A DNA stretch of 64,000 bases from Onstottus_B arcticum. GTDB taxonomy: Bacteria > Acidobacteriota > Blastocatellia > UBA7656. How positions within the stretch are numbered: the stretch's first letter is position 1; each line of letters begins with the position of its first letter. Of the stretch, positions 17,321-24,773 are shown in pieces. A program made the translations under genes and the position numbers. The stretch spans positions 27,118 to 91,117 of the forward strand of contig JBBPIE010000027.1 of assembly GCA_038040485.1 (NCBI GenBank), in the 5' to 3' direction. The notes beneath the pieces are model-generated. The model saw only the letters and a program-made list of their open reading frames with translations. It was not told the origin of the DNA and did no database searches.

Positions 17321-17490
17321 TAGGGTTTAGGGTTTGGGGTTTGGGGTTTAGAGCCCAAGCTTCATCTGCTTTTCAAATTCATGCGGCGAAGCGAACTCCG
17401 AACCCTGAACACCTGAACTCCGAACCCCAAACCCCAAACCCTGAACCCTGAACCCTGAACCCTGAACTCCGAACCCCGAACTCCGAACTT
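17321..17490. repeat. Telomere-like heptamer inverted repeat (GGGTTTA / CCCTGAA)
   Basis: The left arm is a run of seven-base words TAGGGTT, TAGGGTT, TGGGGTT, TGGGGTT (17321-17350). The right part (17395-17490) is a longer run of complementary-type words CCCCAAA and CCCTGAA, CCCTGAA, CCCTGAA. It fills the gap between the wecE-type gene and the GT2 gene and is degenerate, not exact, over the whole length. Confidence 0.85.
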
Positions 17491-17515
17491 TGAATTCTTA
17501 CCCCAAGCCGACTTA

Positions 17516-18676
17516 CTACCCAGGTCGGGATTCGGATCGTTGCTCGAGAAATTCTCGCACACAATTCACGACGCGCAACTGGTCTTCGGCGGTCAGCTCC
17601 GGAAAGAACGGCAGCCTCAGCAGCCGCCCGCTCAGATCTTCAGTCGCGGGCAGGTCGCCGGCGCGGTAGCCGAGCCTGGCGCCCATCGGCGAAGTGTGCA
17701 GCGGCACGTAGTGAAACACTGCGCTTATCCCGTTGTGCTTCAAATGCGCCATCAATCCGTTCCGCGTGGCTTCGTCAGGAACCAGAACGCAAAAGATGTG
17801 GTAGTTGATCTCGCAGCCTTGCGGTACGCGGGGAAGGATGACGAGCCCGTCTTCTTCGAGTGGCGATATGAGCCGGCGGTAAGACTCATATACCGCGCGG
17901 CGGCGAGCCGTGATCTCGTCGATCGCTTCCAACTGGGCGAAGAGAAACGCGCAGGCAAGCTCACTCGGCAAGTACGACGAGCCGACGTCGACCCAGGTGT
18001 ACTTGTCGACTTCGCCGCGAAGGAACTGGCTGCGATTGGTACCCTTCTCGCGAATTATTTCCGCGCGGTCAACCATCTCCGGCGAGTTCACGCAGAGCGC
18101 GCCGCCTTCGCCGCTGATGTAGTTCTTTGTGTCGTGAAAGCTGTACGCGCCCAAATGGCCAATCGAGCCGAGCACTCGGCCGTTGTAGAACGCGTTGACG
18201 CCCTGGGCCGCGTCTTCAATGACAAGCAAGCCATGCTTGTTAGCCGTCGCCATTATCTTATCCATCTCGCAAGCCACGCCCGCGTAGTGCACCGGCATGA
18301 TGGCTTTGGTGTTAGCCGTGATTGCCGCTTCGATCTGCTGTTCGTCGATGTTCAAAGTGTCGGGCCGAATATCAACAAAAACCGGTTTGGCTCCAGCGCG
18401 AGCCACCGCGTTTGCGGTGGACACAAAGGTGAACGAAGGCATGATGACTTCATCGCCCGGCCCAAGATCACAAAGCATCGCCGCCATCTCGAGCGCAGCG
18501 GTGCACGACGGCGTCATTAGAACTTTGTGGATGCCGAAGCGGTCTTCCAGCAGCCGCGCGCAATTTCGAGTGAACGGGCCGTCGGCGGCAATGCTTCCGC
18601 TGCTGATTGCCTGCGAGATATAGCCGGCTTCCTTGCCGGTGATGAAGTGCTTGTTGAAAGGAATCTTCGGTTCCAC
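17516..18676 (-). CDS. wecE: dTDP-4-amino-4,6-dideoxygalactose transaminase (WecE/RffA type)
   Basis: This PLP-dependent sugar aminotransferase (DegT/DnrJ/EryC1 family, 386 residues) makes the 4-amino sugar used in ECA-like and other surface glycans. Family-specific stretches are FNKHFITGKEAGYISQAI, LMTPSCTAALEMAAMLCDLG, VFVDIRPDTLNIDEQQIEAA, VPVHYAGVACEMD-like PVHYAGVACEMDKIM, and EDAAQGVNAF. The PLP lysine is in SFHDTKNYISGEGGA, and REKGTNRSQFLRGEVDKYTW is highly typical of WecE. I assign the subfamily from these motifs; the exact substrate is inferred. Downstream on the same strand is the GT2 gene, across a telomere-like repeat. Confidence 0.9.
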   Translation of the reverse strand: MEPKIPFNKHFITGKEAGYISQAISSGSIAADGPFTRNCARLLEDRFGIHKVLMTPSCTAALEMAAMLCDLGPGDEVIMPSFTFVSTANAVARAGAKPVFVDIRPDTLNIDEQQIEAAITANTKAIMPVHYAGVACEMDKIMATANKHGLLVIEDAAQGVNAFYNGRVLGSIGHLGAYSFHDTKNYISGEGGALCVNSPEMVDRAEIIREKGTNRSQFLRGEVDKYTWVDVGSSYLPSELACAFLFAQLEAIDEITARRRAVYESYRRLISPLEEDGLVILPRVPQGCEINYHIFCVLVPDEATRNGLMAHLKHNGISAVFHYVPLHTSPMGARLGYRAGDLPATEDLSGRLLRLPFFPELTAEDQLRVVNCVREFLEQRSESRPG

Positions 18677-18924
18677 TGATCTTTCTCGATTAGGCGAGAG
18701 CGGTATGATACAGGAGTAACCTGTGCGGTCGCCAGACCGCGAAGCTCCCTTGCCGCATCGAGGCCGCTGGTGCTCCCCTTACATAGATGCCGGGCCGAAA
18801 CTTGCCGTGGTAGACGGACAAATCAGTCGAGCTTTTTGGAATTGCAATTCCTCTCCGGCATCAGGCTTGTTGGGAAGTGCGAAGAGGGCTCACACATATC
18901 GACTAAAATGCAGGCTTAGTGACT

Positions 18925-18956
18925 TTGCATCGAGAGCCAGATTCGTGTGATATCTT
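18925..18956 (+). promoter_or_regulatory. Possible promoter of the TIR-like/TPR gene
   Basis: TTGCAT (18925-18930) is followed after 17 bases by TGATAT, or after 20 bases by TATCTT. Matches to the consensus are partial. Position and AT-rich context, about 95 bases before the start codon, are the main support. Confidence 0.3.
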
Positions 18957-19013
18957 ATTGCTTAAGTTCTTGCTTGTGCGCTGCCCTTAGGTTTGCTGAC
19001 GAAAGAGATTAGA

Positions 19014-19042
19014 TAAGTAGGTAAGTAGGTAAGTAGGTAAGT
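19014..19042 (+). repeat. Tandem octamer (TAAGTAGG)n directly before a start codon
   Basis: About three and a half copies of TAAGTAGG run up to six bases before the ATG at 19049. The repeat overlaps the place where a Shine-Dalgarno sequence should be, and no other ribosome site is visible. The unit length of eight means copy-number change would alter the spacing to the start codon. Confidence 0.85.
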
Positions 19043-19048
19043 AATAAA

Positions 19049-21589
19049 ATGCCCGAAAGTGAAGAACGGCTCGACTCAAGACTAGGTGGAGAGAGTGGAA
19101 CTAAGCTTGAATTGCAGGGAGAGATCCCTTGCATAATTGTATATTCGGATAGAAAGCATGTTGACTACATATTCAATATAATCAATCCAATACAGGTTTT
19201 CCTAGTTAAGAAGGGCTTCAAGGTTGTTCTCTTATCGGAGGATACGTTACCTGATGAACATTTTGGCAATACTGTCGAACAAATCATCGAGAATTGTGAG
19301 TTAGGAATAGTCATTTTCGATGGATACAGGCCGAACGTAATATACGAATATGGCTTACTGAGAGCTAATCATAAACCAATTATCCCGCTTCAAGACAAAA
19401 CAGCCCGCGTTGCAATCAAAAGCTACTATTCGGTTCTTGATGCTTCCAATGCTGATGAGGTCCGGAATAAGACGGGACTAACAGTAAGCCAATTTCGACG
19501 ATTAATATCACCCAGCGTCGGCTACTCTACTCATCTATCTGATCGTCATGGCATTAACATTATCGAGGTCGATTCAGGTGCTCAGCTCGGCTCCCCTGAC
19601 CATCCTCAAAACAAGCTTGAAGTTGAATTGGAAAAAGTGGTGCCGCTCATTATCGAGCGATATAGTAAGAAAAACCTGAAGTCGCTTCACGAAATCAACC
19701 CTGCTTCATTGGAAGCGTACCAATCAGCTATTAGCAAATTACTAAGGTTCTATACAAGAGTCGAAGCCTTTAGCGCCCAAGATATTGATACCGCGATGGA
19801 CGAGTTAGAGAACCTAGAACAGAATTCGGGCGCTAGCATTTCACCGACTATCCTCACTATTTCTGCCGCTCTATATGCGTCTGTAGGCCGAAAGGATGAG
19901 CACGAGAACGCGCGTGACGCAGCCAATTACTATCAAAAAGCAATAACTTTACTTCAAAGGGTTGCCGAGCTAGAACGTGAGCCTTCGCTGATCGCTGCTA
20001 CTAGGAGACAGATAGGTGACATGTATTCGGAGTTGTCAAAGAATGTTGATAGACCGGAGAATGCTAATAGAGCAATCGAAGCTTATCTCAATGCCCTACA
20101 GGTTTTCACAGCTGAAGCATTCCCAAACCATTATGCCGACACCATGAGTAATTTAGGTGCGACATACAGCTTGCTTGCAGAGGCCGAGAATACAGTTGAA
20201 AACTGCCGAAGGGCAATCGATTCCTACAATGGAGCTCTCACTATCCACAGCTTTGAACGCTTTCCGCTAGACTATGCTGGAGTACAAAACAATCTGGGTA
20301 ACACGTATGGAACGCTCGCAGTAGCGGAGAATAAGGCTGATAACTGTAGAAAGGCTATCGAAGCTTTTGAGCAAGCTCTCAGGGTGTATACGCCGCAAAC
20401 GGTACCCGCGCGATATGCGGGAGCCAAGAACAATCTCGGCAACGCCTACAGACTACTCTCCGATGTTGAGGATAAGGTCGAGAATTGCATCAAGGCGTTA
20501 GACGCTTACCTCCAGGCGGCAACAATCCTAACATTGGAAAAATCCCCTATGGACTACGGGATGATTCAGAACAACCTGGGTACCGCATACTCTACTCTTG
20601 CTGAAATAGTAGACAGAACCGAGAACTTTGAAAACGCTCTATCGGCTTTCAATCGGGCGCTCGAGGTATATACGTTTGAACGATTTCCAGAGCTATATGC
20701 AAGGACACAAAACAACATTGCGGCCTTGTTCGAAACGCGGGCGCGATCTGGAGGAAGCCGCGATGATTTCGAGAATGCTATTGGCGCCGTTAACCAAGCC
20801 CTTAGAATTAAGGATGTGGAGCGCACTTCTAGATTGTACTCGCGTGCCCTGATTCACCTCGGAAATATTCATAGAATGTATGCCGAGACTGAGAGAAGGG
20901 AAGAGAATTGCAAGAGCGCCGTTGAGGCCTATGATGAGGCCCTTGCATACTACACAAAGGCTGATTTTCCTGAGGCATATGCCGCGACTAAGAAGAAATT
21001 GGCGACAACTTTTGCTCTACTCTCAGCCGTTGCAGGTGAAACAGAGTACCTGCAAAGGACAATTGATGCGTATGACGAAGCTCTTGAGTTCTACGGACCA
21101 AAGGAACATGCATCGGACTACGGCATCATTCAGAAGAACCGAGGGGTTGCTTTCATTAACCTAGCAAACTCCTCCCGGAGTGCCGAGACCTACAAAAAGG
21201 GCATCGACGCCTATCAAGAGGCGCTGAAAGTGTATTCCGTTGAAAGCGAGCCTTTGAAGTATGGAAGCGTCCAAAACAACTTAGGCGCCGCATACAGTAT
21301 CCTAGCGGAGATTGAAGATAAGTCGCAGAATTGCAAGAAGGCAATAATAGCTTTTGAGGAGGCGCTCAAAGTCAGAACGCTCGCGGATGCTCCGGAAAAA
21401 TGCATCATGACAATGAATAATCTTGCATCGACTTACTCCTTCCTCGCAGAAGTGGAAGATCACGTAACGAACCGCGAGAAGGCACACGGGCTAATTCAGG
21501 ACGCCACTAGAATTGACACTAATTTTGGCTATGTTCAGCTTCTTCCAGTGTTGGAGGCGAGTCTTAGAGACTTCCTTAGCAGGGGCTAG
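19049..21589 (+). CDS. TIR/deoxyribosyltransferase-like domain fused to TPR repeats
   Basis: I do not know this 846-residue protein by name. Residues 27-115 read as a Rossmann-like nucleotide-processing domain: strand CIIVYS, strand FKVVLLSED, strand LGIVIFDG, then RPNVIYEYGLLRANHKPIIPL. That last motif is the pattern seen in nucleoside deoxyribosyltransferases and TIR-like NADases (pN-x-yElG-x-A-x-gKPvI), placing the candidate catalytic acid at Glu100. From about residue 315 to the end are some eleven units of exactly or nearly 47 residues (consensus Y-x3-QNNLG-x-AY-x-LA, N-C-x-KAI-x-AY-x-ALxVYT), a TPR-like array. There is no signal peptide, membrane span or NTPase. The gene is AT-rich against its neighbours and stands alone, as a transferred defence or sensor gene would. 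Effector plus repeat-sensor architecture is inference. Confidence 0.75.
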   Translation: MPESEERLDSRLGGESGTKLELQGEIPCIIVYSDRKHVDYIFNIINPIQVFLVKKGFKVVLLSEDTLPDEHFGNTVEQIIENCELGIVIFDGYRPNVIYEYGLLRANHKPIIPLQDKTARVAIKSYYSVLDASNADEVRNKTGLTVSQFRRLISPSVGYSTHLSDRHGINIIEVDSGAQLGSPDHPQNKLEVELEKVVPLIIERYSKKNLKSLHEINPASLEAYQSAISKLLRFYTRVEAFSAQDIDTAMDELENLEQNSGASISPTILTISAALYASVGRKDEHENARDAANYYQKAITLLQRVAELEREPSLIAATRRQIGDMYSELSKNVDRPENANRAIEAYLNALQVFTAEAFPNHYADTMSNLGATYSLLAEAENTVENCRRAIDSYNGALTIHSFERFPLDYAGVQNNLGNTYGTLAVAENKADNCRKAIEAFEQALRVYTPQTVPARYAGAKNNLGNAYRLLSDVEDKVENCIKALDAYLQAATILTLEKSPMDYGMIQNNLGTAYSTLAEIVDRTENFENALSAFNRALEVYTFERFPELYARTQNNIAALFETRARSGGSRDDFENAIGAVNQALRIKDVERTSRLYSRALIHLGNIHRMYAETERREENCKSAVEAYDEALAYYTKADFPEAYAATKKKLATTFALLSAVAGETEYLQRTIDAYDEALEFYGPKEHASDYGIIQKNRGVAFINLANSSRSAETYKKGIDAYQEALKVYSVESEPLKYGSVQNNLGAAYSILAEIEDKSQNCKKAIIAFEEALKVRTLADAPEKCIMTMNNLASTYSFLAEVEDHVTNREKAHGLIQDATRIDTNFGYVQLLPVLEASLRDFLSRG

Positions 21590-21699
21590 ATTAATTGATT
21601 TGAAATACGCTCGGAACCCCTCAACAAGAACCGAACTGACCCAGCCGCCCGTCAACCCGACGTCATTGAGGAACGGATGGTTCTCGGATTGGTTTCGCC

Positions 21700-21728
21700 T
21701 TGATTGACCATCAGCCGGTGGTTAGAAT
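21700..21728 (+). promoter_or_regulatory. Probable promoter of the deacetylase-like lipoprotein gene
   Basis: TTGATT (21700-21705) and TAGAAT (21723-21728) are separated by 17 bases, a good vegetative sigma match. The leader would be about 105 bases and contains CACAGGCCCACAGT, which also occurs in the leader of the gene at 32365. Confidence 0.45.
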
Positions 21729-21839
21729 GCTTGACCGATACCCGCCTGGACAAGCACTCACAGGCCCACAGTCTTAGCGTCACAACAGAGAAGGAAGAGA
21801 CAGGCGTGACAGCGTGATCGGCGGCGCTGAAAGGAAGAG

Positions 21840-22844
21840 ATGAGGGGCACATTCATAGCGGTCTTGCTGGCTTCAGCGCTGGTGATCGGTCCGGCAGGCT
21901 GCACCAATCGCACAGCGAAGTCGGGAACCGCCCCACCTTCGACCTGTCTGAAGGACCTGAACGCCATTCCGGAGATGGCGGCCGTGTTGAAGTCCCGAAA
22001 GCACGACTCCGATGAGTCGCATGAGCGGCCATTCGAGGGGTTGGAACTCGCTCTCACGATCAACGGGATGGTTAGGAGCCATGTCGATCCCGAAGCCGAC
22101 GCCGATGACCTGTGCTTTGCCGAAAACTCGCCTGAGAACCTCGATCGGCTGGCAAAAGCGCTTGAGACCAGCGGGATTCCGCCGACCGTTTGTTTCATAA
22201 GAGGGCGGTGGTTCGATGAACCGATGGAGAAGGAATGGCTGAAGCGTGGGAATCTGATCGGCAGCCTTGGATACGACAGGCTTCGACCAGGCAGCAGCAG
22301 TGCCGAGCAATGGATAGAAGACATCTCGCGTAATGACGCGGTGCTGGCCGTGCTCTGGGGCGGCGGACGCCCCGCGCGGAAGTACTTTCGCTTTCCGGGC
22401 ACAAAGGTTCGGCGCAGGAATTTGGACATTGGCACGGTTAACGCGTATCTGAAGAAGAATCGCTACGTGCTGGTGCCCGCTACGATCGAGTTGTTGGACG
22501 GGTCGTTCAGCCAGCTCTACTGTGGGGCGCAAAGCCGCGGCGATCAGTCGTGCGCCAATTTGATCAAGGCTAACTTCCGCTCTCTCGCGTTAGACACAAC
22601 TATCAAAGCCCGGAGCATTGCAAAGAACCTGTCCGGCCACGATGTGAAACACATACTGGCTGTAGGCGCGAATCAGTTCACCAGCGACAACCTTGCAGAC
22701 TTGCTTGCATGGTACAAGTCGCTCGGCGCCCGGTTCATCCCGCTTGATGAAGCGCTACTCGATCCTTTCTATTCGAGCGATGACGCCGCCTCGGTGGCGG
22801 GAGAAACCCGAAGCGCGCAGTTGGCGGCCGCGGAAAAGCGATGA
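21840..22844 (+). CDS. Lipoprotein with degenerate polysaccharide-deacetylase (NodB) fold
   Basis: The 334 residues begin with a lipoprotein signal (MRGTFIAVLLASALVIGPAGC, Cys21 as lipid site). The body follows NodB-type deacetylases: LELALTINGM where active enzymes have LTFDDGP, GNLIGSLGYDRL where they have the metal-binding H-x3-H of GHEIGNHTYSH, KYFRFPG matching the Arg-Pro motif region, and a normal ending KHILAVGANQFTSDNLADLL ... ARFIPLDEAL. Both the Asp pair and the two zinc His appear lost, so deacetylase activity is unlikely. A glycan-binding or structural role is possible. GAAAGGAAG precedes the ATG. It borders the glycan island at 22.9-31 kb. Confidence 0.65.
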   Translation: MRGTFIAVLLASALVIGPAGCTNRTAKSGTAPPSTCLKDLNAIPEMAAVLKSRKHDSDESHERPFEGLELALTINGMVRSHVDPEADADDLCFAENSPENLDRLAKALETSGIPPTVCFIRGRWFDEPMEKEWLKRGNLIGSLGYDRLRPGSSSAEQWIEDISRNDAVLAVLWGGGRPARKYFRFPGTKVRRRNLDIGTVNAYLKKNRYVLVPATIELLDGSFSQLYCGAQSRGDQSCANLIKANFRSLALDTTIKARSIAKNLSGHDVKHILAVGANQFTSDNLADLLAWYKSLGARFIPLDEALLDPFYSSDDAASVAGETRSAQLAAAEKR

Positions 22845-22905
22845 ACAAACGGTGCTGCGATGTATCGAGGCGCTTGGCGAAGGGCAGGACCCAACGGGCA
22901 GGCGT

Positions 22906-24696
22906 TCAGTCTCGAGACGCGCTCAAGATGCAGTCTGACGAAAGCACGACGTAGTCTTCGTTTTCAAAGACGCCGCAGGTCGGCATTAGCCGGGAAAGCG
23001 CAGGAACGGCGCCTCGCTTGAGTAGTTCCAGCGCTTCCGAGGCTGCCGGCTGGTATTGCATGATCCACGAATCACGCTCGATGTAGCGCGAGTGAAAGGC
23101 GTTGCGATCGAGGATCACAAACGCGACGTCATACTTGCGAATGAAGCTCTGCAACGTGGCTAAGTCCTCTGTGTAGTTTGCTGCAATCAAGTCGGTCGCC
23201 CGTTGCTCCATTTGCGCATAGTAGCGAGTGTGATACGGCAGCGCGTACTCGCGCGCAACGAGTATAGAGCGCTTCGAGAAAGCCGGGATGTTCTTGATCT
23301 CCGGTGCCAGCGACGCGACGAGCGCGTTCTTCGGCTGGCCCGCAATGAATTCGTAAAGCGCAGTTTCCCGGCCGGTCTGGTATTTCGTTCCTGGAAAGTT
23401 CGGCACGAATCGCGAGTAAATCACCAGCGAGCCAACTATGGCTGCCGTCAGCGTCAGTGCGGCAGCTCGACGGACGAACGGCCCCCGCCCGCTGCGGTTT
23501 GCCCGGTCGAGCAGGGCATCGACTACGATCGCGATCGCAATTCCGGCGGCGATTGAAAACACAACCGGGAGCGAGAGTTCCGTGTAGCGACTCGGGTTGT
23601 ACAGCTTGAAAAGAAAGACGTGCGCGCCGGCGAACATAAAGAGGGAAGTCACGATCACGCGCGGCAATACGTCGATCGACCGAGTCACCTTCTGAGCGAG
23701 TGCGAACGCGCGCCGATAGTAAACCAAAAACGGCAACAGCAGCGCTCCGTAGAGCGGGAAGTTAACTACAAGCGGGTCCGGCAACAGACCGCTGGTTTTT
23801 CTTGTGAGCCAAAACCGCCAGAAGTCGTAACCGAAGAAACTTATTCGTCCTCTAGGCAAGAATTCCGGCGCAACGCGAGCCTCGCTTGCGGTGATCACCG
23901 GACCAATGTCCCGAAGCTTGAAGGCGTAGAGCAGCAGCACGCACAGCACTACTGCAAGGCCCGCCGCGCAAAACAAGTAGTCTGCTCGCGCGCGTGAGAA
24001 ATGCGGCCGCCATTTCTCAATCGAAACCAAACTCAGAACCAGGACACCTGCCGAGATGAAGACCATCGGCGGATAAAACAACCCCTGGAGCGCGATCACC
24101 GCCAGGCACGCCAGTCTCGCGTTGCGCATAAGACAAAGAAGAAAAGCGAGAAAGAGCGGATAGAAAAACGCTCGCGGGGTCGCCGAAACCAGATCATCCA
24201 CCCTCCACAAGCTCTGATTCAAAATCAGCGTGCCGAAAAACGCTGCGCCTGGTACTGGCAGCAACTGCAAACAAACGCCAAAGCAGAATGCGGTGGTGAG
24301 AAGTCCCAACACCATCGGCAGAAGCTTGTTCAACAGCAATGGGTCAACGCCGAGTTGCGCCATCACTTGGTAAAGCGCCGAATAGCCGGACGGTGCTATA
24401 GATTGAAAATAGTCGGCGATCACATCGCGCGGGAACAATTGCGGGTCGACGAAACGTGCCATCCAGAACACGTGCTGCCGGGCGTCGTCTTGCACGACAT
24501 ACTGGCTGCTGAACGCTTGATGCAACGCGTGATTTGCGTAGTAGACCGAGACGGCGAGGCTGAGAGCCAGCCAGAAGAGGGTTCGGAAATTAAGTCTGCG
24601 CGACGTGGATCCAGTCAGGAAACGGTGAAGCCAAGAGAAGAAAACACCCGCCAGAGAATCGCGCGTCCGGTCTGATGGTGGGAAGGTGGGCGTCAT
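22906..24696 (-). CDS. Polytopic membrane protein, GT-C glycosyltransferase-like
   Basis: This 596-residue protein has about ten hydrophobic segments between residues 40 and 440 and a soluble C-terminal domain of about 160 residues. The first periplasmic loop carries acidic residues (YVVQDDARQHVFWMARF) in the position where GT-C enzymes have their catalytic acids. GT-C proteins transfer sugars from polyprenyl carriers on the outer side of the inner membrane. No specific family is identified. It is divergent from the GT39-like gene 77 bases away and may share a regulatory region with it. Confidence 0.65.
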   Translation of the reverse strand: MTPTFPPSDRTRDSLAGVFFSWLHRFLTGSTSRRLNFRTLFWLALSLAVSVYYANHALHQAFSSQYVVQDDARQHVFWMARFVDPQLFPRDVIADYFQSIAPSGYSALYQVMAQLGVDPLLLNKLLPMVLGLLTTAFCFGVCLQLLPVPGAAFFGTLILNQSLWRVDDLVSATPRAFFYPLFLAFLLCLMRNARLACLAVIALQGLFYPPMVFISAGVLVLSLVSIEKWRPHFSRARADYLFCAAGLAVVLCVLLLYAFKLRDIGPVITASEARVAPEFLPRGRISFFGYDFWRFWLTRKTSGLLPDPLVVNFPLYGALLLPFLVYYRRAFALAQKVTRSIDVLPRVIVTSLFMFAGAHVFLFKLYNPSRYTELSLPVVFSIAAGIAIAIVVDALLDRANRSGRGPFVRRAAALTLTAAIVGSLVIYSRFVPNFPGTKYQTGRETALYEFIAGQPKNALVASLAPEIKNIPAFSKRSILVAREYALPYHTRYYAQMEQRATDLIAANYTEDLATLQSFIRKYDVAFVILDRNAFHSRYIERDSWIMQYQPAASEALELLKRGAVPALSRLMPTCGVFENEDYVVLSSDCILSASRD

Positions 24697-24773
24697 TTTC
24701 TGGCGTCAGCGCTCGGCTCCTGATTAGTGTGCGACTATAACCAAAAGGGCCATCGACTGGCCAGCTTCCCGGC

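Larger units (their letters stand above)
18677..19048. other. Divergent intergenic region upstream of the AT-rich gene
   Basis: These 370 bases lie between the wecE-type gene and the TIR-like/TPR gene. The first part has the local GC content. From about 18890 the sequence turns AT-richer, matching the following gene. The distal end holds a weak promoter-like pair and a tandem octamer, listed separately. No gene is seen. Confidence 0.6.

Noticed and set aside
17321..17490. True telomere or linear replicon end
   Set aside because: It lies between two polysaccharide genes on one contiguous sequence, and the repeat is degenerate and inverted.
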